Positions 27,959 through 37,659 of a stretch of DNA of 64,000 nt are shown piece after piece. The notes below the pieces were generated by a model that saw only the letters and a list, made by a program, of their open reading frames with translations, was not told where the DNA came from and did not search any database. Numbering within the stretch: position 1 is the first letter of the stretch; each line of letters begins with the position of its first letter. The DNA is from Paenibacillus pectinilyticus (GTDB lineage: Bacteria; Bacillota; Bacilli; Paenibacillales; NBRC-103111): contig NZ_LYPC01000027.1 in NCBI RefSeq assembly GCF_001700435.1, positions 1,108,433 through 1,172,432 on the forward strand, written 5' to 3'. Position numbers and translations under genes: made by a program.

Positions 27959-29332
27959 GTGTACAAAAGATTAAGTATTGTCATGTTTCCATTTCTATTG
28001 CTAGCGTTAATTGGCTCTTCGGTGTGGGGGTATTTGGAACATCAAGAGAAGAACACGATTCTGATTAAAGCTGAAAATCAGTATCAACGCGCGTTTCATG
28101 ATCTATCCTTTCACATGGATAAGCTACATACCGAGCTGGGAAACACGCTTGCAGTAAATGAAACGTCGGAGCCATCCTATCGGAAAGGCTTGGTGAATGT
28201 TTGGCGCCTAACAAGTCAAGCACAAAGCGATATCACGCAATTGCCCCTGATGTTATTGCCTTTTAATAAAACGGAGGATTTCTTGGCCAATATGGCTAAT
28301 TTCTCTTACCGTATGTCCGTTCGTGACATGACGAAACAGCCTTTGACAGAAGCTGAAATGAAGACTCTAAATACGCTGTATACGCATTCTGCTGACATTA
28401 CCAAAGAAATACGCGGGGTGCAGGATAAAGTTATTGCGAATAACTTGCGCTGGATGGATGTTGAATCAGCTTTAATTTCCGAGAACGAAATGCATGATAA
28501 TTCCATTATTGATGGGTTCTCGATTGTAGACAAAAAGGTTGGCGCGTATGAAGAATTGAATTGGGGAACAGGGAGTTTAAATGTTTTCTCTAAAAATGAT
28601 GTAAAAATGCTATCCGGTAATGATATGACCGCAGATCAAATTAAAAAGAAAGCCTTGGAATTCTTGGGTGTCAAAGATTCAAACGGAGTCAAAGTTGTTG
28701 AGAATGGCGGCAAAGCTCCTGAATTTCAAAGCTTTAGTGTGGTCGTTCCAAGCGCGGATTCCACGAAGAACGATACCCAATTGGACTATACGAAAAAGGG
28801 CGGTCATCTCATTTACTTTATGAAAACCCGCGATGTGCCGTCGGCCAAATTCAATCTGCGTCAAGCGCGCGATATTGCGAATGAATTTCTGGACGCGCAT
28901 GAATATAAGGATTTGAGCGCGATAAGCTATGATCAATATCAGAACATGGCGACCATCCATTTTGCTAAAAAAGAAAAGAATGTCACCATCTATCCGGTGC
29001 AAGTGACCGTTAAGGTTGCTCTAGATACGCTGGAAGTGACTGGCCTTCAGGCCACAGATTATATTTATTCACAGAAAAAGCGTGAAATCGGACAACCGAA
29101 AATCACAGTGGCAGACGCACGTAAACAGCTAAATTCCAAGATGAAAGTGACGAGTGAATCCCTCGCCGTCATTAAGAATGATCTGGATGAGGAAGTGCTC
29201 TGCCATGAATTTATCGGCACGCTGAATAATAATATCTACCGGATCTATGTGAATGCCGATGTAGGCACGGAAGAGAAGATCGAGACGATTCGTCAGGACC
29301 AGCTTGAAGCAGCTGCGAAAAGCAAAACATAG
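27959..29332 (+). CDS. ypeB: Spore germination protein YpeB
   Basis: A 457-residue protein of the spore inner membrane that stabilises the cortex hydrolase SleB. One N-terminal membrane helix (about residues 6-25) is followed by a helical domain and then C-terminal PepSY-type repeats (AKFNLRQARDIANEFLDAH; ITVADARKQL). It starts at GTG with AAAGGAGC upstream. In many Bacilli sleB is the gene just before ypeB; here that place is taken by the small zinc-ribbon gene and no sleB is in the window. Confidence 0.9.
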   Translation: MYKRLSIVMFPFLLLALIGSSVWGYLEHQEKNTILIKAENQYQRAFHDLSFHMDKLHTELGNTLAVNETSEPSYRKGLVNVWRLTSQAQSDITQLPLMLLPFNKTEDFLANMANFSYRMSVRDMTKQPLTEAEMKTLNTLYTHSADITKEIRGVQDKVIANNLRWMDVESALISENEMHDNSIIDGFSIVDKKVGAYEELNWGTGSLNVFSKNDVKMLSGNDMTADQIKKKALEFLGVKDSNGVKVVENGGKAPEFQSFSVVVPSADSTKNDTQLDYTKKGGHLIYFMKTRDVPSAKFNLRQARDIANEFLDAHEYKDLSAISYDQYQNMATIHFAKKEKNVTIYPVQVTVKVALDTLEVTGLQATDYIYSQKKREIGQPKITVADARKQLNSKMKVTSESLAVIKNDLDEEVLCHEFIGTLNNNIYRIYVNADVGTEEKIETIRQDQLEAAAKSKT

Positions 29333-29340
29333 TCAGAAAG

Positions 29341-29370
29341 AAGCAGGAATTTATCCTGCTTCTTTTTTTT
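29341..29370 (+). terminator. Terminator after ypeB
   Basis: AAGCAGGA / TCCTGCTT stem followed by a T-rich run. Confidence 0.85.
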
Positions 29371-29430
29371 CTATCTTAATGGTGCAGGCATGGTATAATT
29401 AATGCATAATACTTCGCGGAGGTGCGGAAA

Positions 29431-30084
29431 TTGCTTCCTAAGGTCAACCAGATATTACATATGCAGATGAATAGTATTGATGATGAAGAATCCAAAATTG
29501 AGTACAAATCGAGGATTGCGGATGTAACCGAGAAAGCAATCATCATTGAAATCCCGCTTAATGAGAAGACAGGCCGTCTGAAGAAGCTGTATCAAGGCGA
29601 TGAAATTAGTGCGCATTTCTTAGGACAGGGCGGTGTGAAGCACTATTTCACAACGGAAGTGACGGCTTTTAATGAAGATGTAATTCGCCTGGTTGAATTG
29701 CGCTTACCTGAACTGAGTGCAATTACTCAGGTTCAACGTAGAAACTTCCTGCGAGTTTTGGCAGAACTTGAAATCGCAGTGAAACTGAATGATCAAATTC
29801 AATTTATTGGCGTAACAGAGGATGTTGGCGGCGGCGGTATTTCTTTTATTTGCGATGGACACATCCCAGTTAGTTTGAACGCGATAGTTTCGTGTTGGGT
29901 CCTTGCACCATTTAAGAATGGCGTAATCGAGCATATTCCATTCACAGGTGAAGTGGTTCGTGTCAAAGCAATGGAAACAGGCAAACAACTTGTGATGATT
30001 CGATTCGCTGATATCGCGGACCGTGAACGGCAGAAGCTAATCCGGTTTTGTTTTGAGAGACAGATGGATTTTCGCAAAAGGTAA
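29431..30084 (+). CDS. ypfA: YcgR/YpfA-type PilZ domain protein (c-di-GMP flagellar brake)
   Basis: A 217-residue two-domain protein: an N-terminal YcgR-like domain, then a PilZ domain from about residue 100. The c-di-GMP RxxxR motif is R104-NFL-R108 in QRRNFLRVL. The second motif reads D131-V-G-G-G-G, so the usual Ser of (D/N)xSxxG is Gly. Bacillus YpfA/MotI slows flagella when bound to c-di-GMP. The TTG start has GGAGGTG eight bases upstream, and an extended -10 TGGTATAAT lies at 29391-29399. Confidence 0.87.
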   Translation: MLPKVNQILHMQMNSIDDEESKIEYKSRIADVTEKAIIIEIPLNEKTGRLKKLYQGDEISAHFLGQGGVKHYFTTEVTAFNEDVIRLVELRLPELSAITQVQRRNFLRVLAELEIAVKLNDQIQFIGVTEDVGGGGISFICDGHIPVSLNAIVSCWVLAPFKNGVIEHIPFTGEVVRVKAMETGKQLVMIRFADIADRERQKLIRFCFERQMDFRKR

Positions 30085-30150
30085 GGATTGAGAAGGCAGC
30101 ACTAGGGGTATACTGCTATGCATATTGCATGCTGGCAGGAGTGTGATCGG

Positions 30151-30375
30151 ATGTCGAAAGATCCGAAGAGTGAAGCGTATGAGCAATTATTTATTCGATT
30201 TTCAACAAAGGTTGAGAAAGTGATCATTCGAGCTATTTTAGTCGTAATTATTTTGCTTGTTTGTGTACAAGCTTTGCTTCAAAACGCTTATATCCGCAAG
30301 CATTTTACCCGTGTTGAACCCCTTGAAGGACAACCGTATATGGTGCCTCAACATTCCGATAGAGAACGATCATAA
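30151..30375 (+). CDS. ypfB: Small membrane protein, YpfB-like
   Basis: A 74-residue protein with one membrane helix (AILVVIILLVCVQALL) and a C-terminal tail ending in a polar segment. Location between the PilZ gene and cmk matches ypfB of Bacillus; the sequence is otherwise little conserved. The ATG at 30151 is ten bases after AGGAGTG. Function unknown. Confidence 0.6.
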   Translation: MSKDPKSEAYEQLFIRFSTKVEKVIIRAILVVIILLVCVQALLQNAYIRKHFTRVEPLEGQPYMVPQHSDRERS

Positions 30376-30409
30376 GTACGTGAAAGATCGGTAAATACGA
30401 ACCCAAGTT

Positions 30410-30438
30410 TTGCATATGACCATGTTGTGTGGTATAAT
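30410..30438 (+). promoter_or_regulatory. Sigma-A promoter upstream of cmk
   Basis: TTGCAT and TATAAT separated by 17 bases, with TGTGG in front of the -10 box. It lies about 75 bases before cmk. Confidence 0.65.
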
Positions 30439-30449
30439 TTCTAGTAATT

Positions 30450-30472
30450 AGCAGGCAAGTGCCTGCTTTTTT
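30450..30472 (+). terminator. Hairpin with T-run at the very 5' end of the cmk transcript
   Basis: AGCAGGCA / TGCCTGCT stem followed by TTTTTTG. It begins only about 12 bases after the -10 box, so it would form at the extreme 5' end of the message: either an early attenuator or the end of read-through from upstream. Confidence 0.6.
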
Positions 30473-30514
30473 GTACGTAAGGTACAGTGAAGTATTGTTA
30501 GGAGGAACAGCAGC

Positions 30515-31198
30515 TTGGATAAGTTCAATATTGCCATAGATGGTCCTGCTGGAGCCGGTAAAAGCACCATTGCACGGTTAGTCGCCGGTGCGCTTGGGTT
30601 TATTTATGTGGATACAGGAGCCATGTATCGAGCAGTAACGTGGAAAGTACAGCAAGAAGGGCTGCTGCCTGAGCAAGAAACAGAAGTGGCTGCGTTAGCC
30701 AATCGCATGCAGATTGAGCTCATTCCTGGAGCGGAAGGACAACAGGTTATCGTGGATGGTGTTGATGTGACGAAAGCGATTCGTTCATCGGACGTTACGA
30801 CACATGTATCGCAAATTGCCAGCTACGGTGCTGTTCGTCATTTGTTAGTTGCGATGCAGAAGCAAATGACCGTTTCCAAAGGCGTAGTCATGGATGGCCG
30901 TGACATCGGCACACATGTTATGCCGGATGCAGAAATCAAAGTTTTCCTAACGGCAAGCGTGAAAGAACGTGCAGATCGAAGGTTCAAGGAATTACAAGAC
31001 AGCGGTTCGAATACGCTGACACTGGATGAATTGGAGCAGGATATCGCTAGACGTGATCAGTTCGATGAGGCGAGGGAGATTTCGCCGCTGCGCAGGGCGC
31101 ACGATGCTGTGCTAATGGACAGCACGTCGATGACGATTGATGAAGTGGTGGACGAAATCCTTGGACTTTGCAAGGACAAAGTCGGAGGTGGCAAATAA
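30515..31198 (+). CDS. cmk: Cytidylate kinase
   Basis: A 227-residue nucleoside monophosphate kinase that phosphorylates CMP and dCMP. P-loop GPAGAGKST (residues 10-18), YVDTGAMYRA (CMP site), VMDGRDIGT and the lid RRFKELQD are all present. It starts at TTG, eight bases after GGAGGAAC. It begins the conserved cmk-plsC-rpsA block. Confidence 0.95.
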   Translation: MDKFNIAIDGPAGAGKSTIARLVAGALGFIYVDTGAMYRAVTWKVQQEGLLPEQETEVAALANRMQIELIPGAEGQQVIVDGVDVTKAIRSSDVTTHVSQIASYGAVRHLLVAMQKQMTVSKGVVMDGRDIGTHVMPDAEIKVFLTASVKERADRRFKELQDSGSNTLTLDELEQDIARRDQFDEAREISPLRRAHDAVLMDSTSMTIDEVVDEILGLCKDKVGGGK

Positions 31199-31200
31199 AG

Positions 31201-31782
31201 ATGCTGTATCGCATCGGAAGAGCCTTATTTCGATTTATGTTTACAGTATTTTTCCGAATGCGGGCAATAGGAATGGAGAATGTTCCTTCACAGGGAGCAG
31301 TTGTTCTGTGCGGTAATCATACAAGTCTCTTGGATCCGCCATTCTTGGGAACACCTCTTCGGAGGAAAGTTCATTTTATGGCCAAGGCTGAGCTGTTTGA
31401 TATCCCAGTTCTCGGTTCCATCATTTCGAAAGTAGGCGCTTTTCCTGTTAAAAGGGGAGGAGTCAGCAGAGAGTCTATTCGACTAGCTGTTCAATTACTT
31501 CGCGATGGTAATATGCTTGGTGTTTTCCCAGAAGGATCTCGAAGTAATGCAGGAGGAATGGGCAAGAAGGGTGCAGCCAGTCTTGCATTGAAATCAGGAG
31601 CTACGGTAGTGCCAGTCGCTATTGTGGGTACCTATTCACTATTTCGCCGTATGACGATTGTCTATGGGGCACCGATGGATATGAGCGCTTTTGCAGGAGG
31701 AAGTTCAGAAGATCTGGAGCAGGCTACAGAAGCGATTATGAAAGAAATTCGCCGATTACATATGGTTACAAGCAAAGCTTAA
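31201..31782 (+). CDS. plsC: 1-acyl-sn-glycerol-3-phosphate acyltransferase
   Basis: A 193-residue membrane-associated acyltransferase making phosphatidic acid. Catalytic HX4D block: GNHTSLLDPPF; glycerol-phosphate site: FPEGSRS. The ATG at 31201 lies two bases after the cmk stop, with GGAGGTGG inside the end of cmk. The gene adjoins cmk in many Bacilli. Confidence 0.93.
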   Translation: MLYRIGRALFRFMFTVFFRMRAIGMENVPSQGAVVLCGNHTSLLDPPFLGTPLRRKVHFMAKAELFDIPVLGSIISKVGAFPVKRGGVSRESIRLAVQLLRDGNMLGVFPEGSRSNAGGMGKKGAASLALKSGATVVPVAIVGTYSLFRRMTIVYGAPMDMSAFAGGSSEDLEQATEAIMKEIRRLHMVTSKA

Positions 31783-31934
31783 TCAAGTATGTATGGAAAT
31801 GAAAGCTTGGAATTATACTAACCTTAATGCATTTGGAACTTATTGTTGTGTTTGAAACAGAGTAGGAGCTAGCCTGCTGCTTTGTGACTTATAAATTATT
31901 TTTTTGTTGGTTGTAAATAGAGGAGGATAATCCC

Positions 31935-33248
31935 ATGTCAGATGAAGTAAAAGTTCAAGATCAATCACAAGAAGCTCAAGAAACAGCCGTATCACAAGCA
32001 GAAGCAGAGCACGCACTTAACAATGTTGCTGTGCTAAAGAAAGGCGCTACAGTTAAAGGCAAAATCGTTAAAGTAGACGCTGATCAAGCTTTCGTAGATA
32101 TCGGTTACAAATACGATGGTGTCATTCCAGTTCGTGAGCTTTCATCTGTTAGCTTAAGCGATGCTGCTGGGGCTGTTGAGCTTGGTCAAGAAGTAGAATT
32201 GAAAATCGTTTCTATTAACGATGCGAAAGAAACATTGGTATTGTCCAAACGTGTTGTTGACAATGAGAAAGCTTGGGAAACATTGCAAGGTCAGCTAGAG
32301 AGCAAAGAAATCATTGAAGCTACTGTAGCTGAAGTTGTTAAAGGTGGACTTGTTGTTGATATCGGCGTACGTGGATTCGTACCAGCATCCATGGTTGAGC
32401 GTCAATTCGTTGAAGATTTCTCCGCTTACAAAGGCCGCACTTTGCGTCTTCGTGTAAAAGAAATCGATCGCGAGAAAAACAAAGTCATTCTTTCCCAAAA
32501 AGATATTTTGGATGAAGAATTTGAAGTTAACAAAAAGAAAATCATCGAAGGTCTTCAAGTTGGTCAAGTACTTGACGGTACTGTTCAACGTTTGACACAA
32601 TTCGGTGCGTTTATCGATATCGGTGGTATTGATGGACTTGTTCACATCTCCGAGCTTGCTTGGCACCATGTAGAACAAGCATCTGATGTTGTTAAAGAAG
32701 GCGACAAAGTTAAAGTTCAAATCCTAAAATTGGATCCGTCCAATGATAAAATCAGCTTGAGCATCAAAGCTACACAAGATGGCCCTTGGTCAAATGTTGA
32801 GCGTGATTTCAAAGCTGGCGATATCGTAACGGGTACGGTTAAACGTCTTGCAGCATTCGGCGCATTCGTTGAAGTAGCTCCTGGTGTAGAAGGTCTTGTG
32901 CATATTTCTCAAATCGCACACCGTCACATCGGTACACCTCACGAAGTACTGAAAGAAGGTCAAGAAGTACAAGTGAAAATCTTGGAAATCAACTTGGCTG
33001 AGAAACGCGTTAGCTTGAGCATCAAGGACACAGAAGATGCTCCTGAAGCTCCAGCAGGTGCAGCTGCTCCGTCATCTGCAGGCAAACCGGACAGAGAAAG
33101 ACAACCACGCGGTGATCGTGACCGTGGTAACGCTGCTAGCCACCAAAAAGAAATTGCTGGTAACGAAAATGTTTCCCTAAGCAACCAAGGTTTGTCTATG
33201 ACACTTGGCGAGCGTTTTGGAGATAAACTAGCGAAATTCAAAAAATAA
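31935..33248 (+). CDS. rpsA: S1-domain protein, ribosomal protein S1 homologue
   Basis: A 437-residue protein with four S1 RNA-binding repeats, beginning near residues 35, 120, 205 and 290 (for example GQVLDGTVQRLTQFGAFIDI and GDIVTGTVKRLAAFGAFVEV). The tail after about residue 370 is low-complexity, rich in Pro, Ala and charged residues. It is shorter than the six-repeat enteric S1, as in Bacillus YpfD. AGAGGAGG precedes the ATG. Codon use suggests high expression. Confidence 0.93.
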   Translation: MSDEVKVQDQSQEAQETAVSQAEAEHALNNVAVLKKGATVKGKIVKVDADQAFVDIGYKYDGVIPVRELSSVSLSDAAGAVELGQEVELKIVSINDAKETLVLSKRVVDNEKAWETLQGQLESKEIIEATVAEVVKGGLVVDIGVRGFVPASMVERQFVEDFSAYKGRTLRLRVKEIDREKNKVILSQKDILDEEFEVNKKKIIEGLQVGQVLDGTVQRLTQFGAFIDIGGIDGLVHISELAWHHVEQASDVVKEGDKVKVQILKLDPSNDKISLSIKATQDGPWSNVERDFKAGDIVTGTVKRLAAFGAFVEVAPGVEGLVHISQIAHRHIGTPHEVLKEGQEVQVKILEINLAEKRVSLSIKDTEDAPEAPAGAAAPSSAGKPDRERQPRGDRDRGNAASHQKEIAGNENVSLSNQGLSMTLGERFGDKLAKFKK

Positions 33249-33280
33249 GAAGAAGTCCAATTTCTAGGAGGGCAAAGGAA

Positions 33281-34339
33281 ATGCGCATCTCACGCAAAAT
33301 GGAGCATGTCCATTACGCGCTGGAGCTTGGTCAATCCCGTCAGCAAGGGCTGTCGGATATCAAGCTTGTGCATAACTGTCTGCCTGAGACTTCGACGGAT
33401 CATATTGCTTTAACAACGACAATCGGCGATCTCATTATGAGTTCGCCGATTTTAATTAATGCAATGACAGGCGGCGCTCAGGAAACAGAAAGCATAAATC
33501 GCGAATTGGCGATACTCGCCAGGGAGAAAGGTATGCCCATGGCAGTCGGCTCCCAGATGTCGGCTATTAAGAATAGCGAAGTGGCACCCAGTTATCAAAT
33601 CGTACGACGCGAGAATCCGAATGGGGTTATCTTCGCTAATTTGGGAAGTGAAGCCTCCACAGAGCAAGCGCTTCGTGCCATTGATATGATAGAAGCGAAT
33701 GCGCTTCAAATTCATTTGAATGTGATGCAAGAGTTGATCATGCCGGAAGGCGATCGCAGCTTCATTGGTATGTTAGGACGGATTGAATCGATTGTTCGTC
33801 AATCCCCAGTGCCAGTTATCGTAAAGGAAGTAGGCTTCGGCATTTCACGTGATAATGCGAAACAATTGCAGGAAGTCGGTGTGCAAGTTCTCGATGTCGG
33901 GGGCTCAGGCGGCACGAATTTTGCTGCGATTGAGAATGCAAGACGACCGTCATCATTAGCTTGGTTGAACGATTGGGGTACACCAACAAGTATTACCTTA
34001 CTTGAAGCCCTATCCGTTTACCCATGGGGCTCTGTGATTGCGTCTGGCGGTATTACGAACGCTTTAGAGGCTGCAAAAGCCTTAACATTAGGTGCTTCGG
34101 CTGTCGGTATGGCTGGCTCGTTTCTCAGAGTACTGCGTACAGATGGCGTAGATGCCCTACATTCTTTTGCAGATGAGCTGCATCAAGGACTTATTCTCAT
34201 TATGACTGCACTAGGTGCACCATCGGTTCAAGCTTTAACGCAATGCCCTGTTGTCATCATGGGAGAAACCGCTGAATGGTGTCAGACAAGAGGCATTGAC
34301 ATAACTTCATATGCAGCACGAATGAATCGGAGTAAATAA
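33281..34339 (+). CDS. fni: Type 2 isopentenyl-diphosphate isomerase
   Basis: A 352-residue FMN- and NADPH-dependent enzyme interconverting IPP and DMAPP for isoprenoid synthesis. Typical segments are RKMEHVHYAL, INAMTGGA, AVGSQMSAI, ALQIHLNVMQELIMPEGDR, VIVKEVGFGIS, DVGGSGGTNF and the late GASAVGMA phosphate-binding loop. It follows rpsA as in Bacillus. GGAGGGCAAAGG precedes the ATG. Confidence 0.94.
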   Translation: MRISRKMEHVHYALELGQSRQQGLSDIKLVHNCLPETSTDHIALTTTIGDLIMSSPILINAMTGGAQETESINRELAILAREKGMPMAVGSQMSAIKNSEVAPSYQIVRRENPNGVIFANLGSEASTEQALRAIDMIEANALQIHLNVMQELIMPEGDRSFIGMLGRIESIVRQSPVPVIVKEVGFGISRDNAKQLQEVGVQVLDVGGSGGTNFAAIENARRPSSLAWLNDWGTPTSITLLEALSVYPWGSVIASGGITNALEAAKALTLGASAVGMAGSFLRVLRTDGVDALHSFADELHQGLILIMTALGAPSVQALTQCPVVIMGETAEWCQTRGIDITSYAARMNRSK

Positions 34340-34466
34340 TCAAAATATTGCCATACTAAGGATCAGGCAGTTCTCTCTTCTTCCACATAGAAGAGGGGCC
34401 TGAAGATCCGCAGGCTTGTCGATGAGATTATGTCATCACTTGCAGCGCAAGCTAGGTGGTTAGATT

Positions 34467-35087
34467 ATGAATCCCGGTTATTTGTCGCTTATTCTCCTTT
34501 GCATCACGCTTATCTTACTGGCTAGTGGATGGAAGGAGCTGTACGTCAGAAGTATATCGCACAAGGCAATGCTTCTTTTTTTTGTCTCATGGCTGGTTGG
34601 AATGAGAATAGTTATAACGATTCAGGACGTCCGTATCCAACTTGTATACCTGGTTGTTCTTACAATTGCATTCAGTATTTTGTTTGTCACTCAAGGTTTT
34701 ATACATAAGATTCATCTGCTCTCTATAGGTCTTCTGATGGGGTCGCTCCACTTCTTATTTCAACAATTGCTGGAGATGGATCCTATCCTCATCGTACGAA
34801 ATGCGCAGTGGCAGTCGGCACTCCTGCTTGCCGTAGTGGCCGTTGTGCTTCAGCGCAATGCGTGGGAACAGATCGCAGCAATATCGATCGGATATCTGCT
34901 TGGCGATATGTATCAAGCAGGCATCCATGAAATAAATGGGTACCATGAGCTAGGGTTCGCTGATTTTCAAGATCAATGGTGGTTATCGATCTTTACTGCA
35001 AGAACTGTGACCATCATCTTGCAGGCTGTGTATAGCAGCTGTCGCAACGTCTTGAGATATTGGATCGATCGTAAGGGGGACAGATGA
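34467..35087 (+). CDS. yphA: YphA-like membrane protein
   Basis: A 206-residue polytopic protein with about six hydrophobic segments and few charged residues. Its place between fni/rpsA and seaA fits Bacillus yphA, which is poorly characterised. It overlaps the next gene by four bases (ATGA), so the pair is coupled. Function unknown. Confidence 0.7.
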   Translation: MNPGYLSLILLCITLILLASGWKELYVRSISHKAMLLFFVSWLVGMRIVITIQDVRIQLVYLVVLTIAFSILFVTQGFIHKIHLLSIGLLMGSLHFLFQQLLEMDPILIVRNAQWQSALLLAVVAVVLQRNAWEQIAAISIGYLLGDMYQAGIHEINGYHELGFADFQDQWWLSIFTARTVTIILQAVYSSCRNVLRYWIDRKGDR

Positions 35088-35992
35088 GGGTAATGGATAT
35101 AACTTGGTTACATACGCATCGATATACGATTGGCATTGTAGTAGGCGTCATTTTCGGAATTGTCTCGCGGCTCAACATGTTGCGAACGGATTATAGACAA
35201 TATCCGACCTATCCGCATGGTAAAATTATTCATGTATCGCTTGGCGTAATCGCTGCCGGGCTTGGGGCCGTAGCTGTTCCAGCGTTGTTGGAGAAAAATT
35301 ATACGGCTGTCACATTCCTATCACTTGCTGCGCAACAATTCCGAGATGTACGTAATATGGAAAGACAAAGCTTAACGAAAGTAGATGAATTAGAATTAGT
35401 ACCCAGAGGCGCGGCATACATTGAAGGTATTGCCATGGTATTCGAGGGACGCAACTATCTTGTTATCTTGACGGCGTTTATGGCCTCCTTATTTAGCATT
35501 CTATTTGCTTGGTATTGGGGTGTTTTGGCTGGTTTGCTATCGATTTGGATCGCTAACTTTTTCAAATCAGGCAATAAATTAGGGGACATTGCAGATATTG
35601 TACCCGCAGAAATTCGAATGGACGGGCCTGATGTATCGGTTGACTCCATTTATATTATGAATGTTGGATTAGTTGATAGTCGCGATAAAATAATGAAATA
35701 TGGTCAAGGCTTTCTCATTAAGCCCAAAAATCGCAACGCGCGCGTAACGATTTCCCATGTTGGCCAGCGACAAGCAATTATGTATGACATGTCAACCTTA
35801 TTCGGTGTTTATCGGGATGAGGGAGAGCCTTCCTTGCGGCCTATGGCAAAGCTGGACATGGATTCAGGCACGATCGGACTTCTCCTCCTTTTACAAGAAG
35901 ATGATAGAGAGAAAACGCTCACAGCGCTTCATCGCGTGCCTGTTCTTGAAAGTGCGGTACGTATGCCATCTGAGGCTGGTGTGAATAAATAG
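35084..35992 (+). CDS. seaA: YIEGIA-domain sporulation protein (SeaA/YphB-like)
   Basis: A 302-residue membrane protein. The eponymous motif is literally present in GAAYIEGIAMVFEGRNYL. Membrane segments occur near residues 12-32, 48-70 and 140-165; the C-terminal part is a soluble domain. In Bacillus this protein (SeaA) takes part in spore envelope assembly. The downstream 59-residue gene is the matching capping subunit, which supports the assignment. Confidence 0.85.
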   Translation: MRVMDITWLHTHRYTIGIVVGVIFGIVSRLNMLRTDYRQYPTYPHGKIIHVSLGVIAAGLGAVAVPALLEKNYTAVTFLSLAAQQFRDVRNMERQSLTKVDELELVPRGAAYIEGIAMVFEGRNYLVILTAFMASLFSILFAWYWGVLAGLLSIWIANFFKSGNKLGDIADIVPAEIRMDGPDVSVDSIYIMNVGLVDSRDKIMKYGQGFLIKPKNRNARVTISHVGQRQAIMYDMSTLFGVYRDEGEPSLRPMAKLDMDSGTIGLLLLLQEDDREKTLTALHRVPVLESAVRMPSEAGVNK

Positions 35993-36011
35993 AAGGAGGA
36001 GAACACCATTT

Positions 36012-36191
36012 ATGTCACAAATCCTTGCGATTGTTACCTTAACGAAGGATCGTATTGCTGGCGGTGCTCCGATCTTTGTTGTTGAGAAGGAAACGGAGCT
36101 GCAGCAGACGGCATTCACGCTAGAAAAAATTTTAGATGCAAATGCACATGATTTGAAAAATGGTACGATGATTTTGGTGAAACATACCTAA
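36012..36191 (+). CDS. Capping complex subunit for YIEGIA
   Basis: A 59-residue soluble protein (ILAIVTLTKDRIAGGAPIFV ... LKNGTMILVKHT), 19 bases after the YIEGIA gene and preceded by AAGGAGGAG. Size and place match the small protein family named after its association with YIEGIA proteins. It is short enough to be missed by ordinary gene calling. Confidence 0.8.
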   Translation: MSQILAIVTLTKDRIAGGAPIFVVEKETELQQTAFTLEKILDANAHDLKNGTMILVKHT

Positions 36192-36320
36192 ATTTGTGTA
36201 CAAAGAGCTTGTTTTGACTGGATTTGCAAAAGAGATTAGCCAAGCCTTGTCTTTTTTGTTATGATGTAAGTTGCGTAATTTTCCATGTATGTACATGGAA
36301 TCCGAAGGAGTGAGTGTAAA

Positions 36321-37646
36321 TTGGCTAGACCTGTCCTTGCAATTGTAGGCCGACCAAATGTCGGTAAGTCCACCATTTTCAATCGAATCGTAGGCGATCG
36401 CATGGCGATTGTAGAAGATAGACCAGGTGTAACACGGGATCGTCTATATGGTGTAGGTGAATGGTTGAATACATCATTCAGCGTCATTGATACAGGCGGT
36501 ATAGAAATTGACGGCGAAGACGTGATTTTGAAATCGGTTCGTGTACAAGCGGAGCTTGCGATCGAAGAAGCCGATGTTATCGTTTTCATGGTAGATGCCA
36601 AAGCGGGTGTTACCCCTTCCGATGAAGAAGTGGCACAGCTATTATTCCGTTCGAAGAAACCGATCGTACTTGCAGTTAATAAAGTGGATAATTTAGCTCG
36701 TCAAGATGATATTTATGAATTCTATTCCCTTGGCTTCGGGGACCCTGTAGGAATTTCCGGCTCACACGGTATTGGGATTGGCGATTTGCTTGAAGTTGTT
36801 TGTAATTTATTCCCGGATAAAACAGATGACGAATACGGCGATGAAGTTGTTAAATTTGCGCTTATCGGACGTCCAAACGTAGGCAAATCCTCCATGACGA
36901 ACGCGATTCTGGGTGAAGAGCGAGTTATCGTAAGCGATGTGGCTGGTACAACACGCGATGCGATCGATACGCCTTTTGAACGTGATGGTCAGAAGTTTGT
37001 CATTATCGATACTGCTGGTATGCGTAAGCGTGGCAAGGTTTATGAGAACACGGAAAAATACAGTGTTATGCGTGCGATGAAAGCGATCGAACGTGCAGAT
37101 GTCGTATTGGTTGTCATTGACGGTCAAGAAGGTATTATTGAGCAAGATAAGCACATTGCAGGATACGCGCATGAAGCAGGTAAAGCGATCGTTATTGTCG
37201 TTAACAAATGGGATATCGTCGAGAAAGATGATAAAACGATGCAGCATTTCACAACGACGATCCGTGATCATTTCTTGTTCTTGAGCTATGCTCCGATTGT
37301 ATTCGTATCTGCCAAAACGACGCAGCGTCTGCACAAATTACTGCCGGTAATCGTTCAAGTGGCTGAGAATCATGCGCTTCGTGTTCAAACAAATCTACTG
37401 AATGATGTTGTGTCCGATGCAGTAGCGTATAACCCGCCACCAACGGATAAAGGGAAACGTCTGCGGATTAACTATGTCACACAAGTGGCCGTTAAGCCGC
37501 CAGTATTCGTACTGTTCGTGAATGAGCCTGAGCTCATGCATTTCTCGTACGAGCGTTATTTGGATAATAAGATCCGTGCTGCCTTCGGCTTTGAAGGAAC
37601 GCCCATTCGCATCTTGAGCCGCAGAAAAACTTCGGACAAAGAATAG
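36321..37646 (+). CDS. der: Ribosome-assembly GTPase Der
   Basis: A 441-residue protein with two tandem GTPase domains, each with GRPNVGKS (near residues 9 and 184), DTGGIE / DTAGMR and NKVD / NKWD, followed by a C-terminal KH-like domain. It acts in 50S subunit maturation. I choose the TTG at 36321, ten bases after GAAGGAG, which gives the normal [17 protein letters not shown] start. Confidence 0.96.
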   Translation: MARPVLAIVGRPNVGKSTIFNRIVGDRMAIVEDRPGVTRDRLYGVGEWLNTSFSVIDTGGIEIDGEDVILKSVRVQAELAIEEADVIVFMVDAKAGVTPSDEEVAQLLFRSKKPIVLAVNKVDNLARQDDIYEFYSLGFGDPVGISGSHGIGIGDLLEVVCNLFPDKTDDEYGDEVVKFALIGRPNVGKSSMTNAILGEERVIVSDVAGTTRDAIDTPFERDGQKFVIIDTAGMRKRGKVYENTEKYSVMRAMKAIERADVVLVVIDGQEGIIEQDKHIAGYAHEAGKAIVIVVNKWDIVEKDDKTMQHFTTTIRDHFLFLSYAPIVFVSAKTTQRLHKLLPVIVQVAENHALRVQTNLLNDVVSDAVAYNPPPTDKGKRLRINYVTQVAVKPPVFVLFVNEPELMHFSYERYLDNKIRAAFGFEGTPIRILSRRKTSDKE

Positions 37647-37659
37647 GAGATGTTGCACA

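Noticed and set aside
34360-34402. Hairpin between fni and yphA as a terminator
   Set aside because: Stem is interrupted and no T-run follows.
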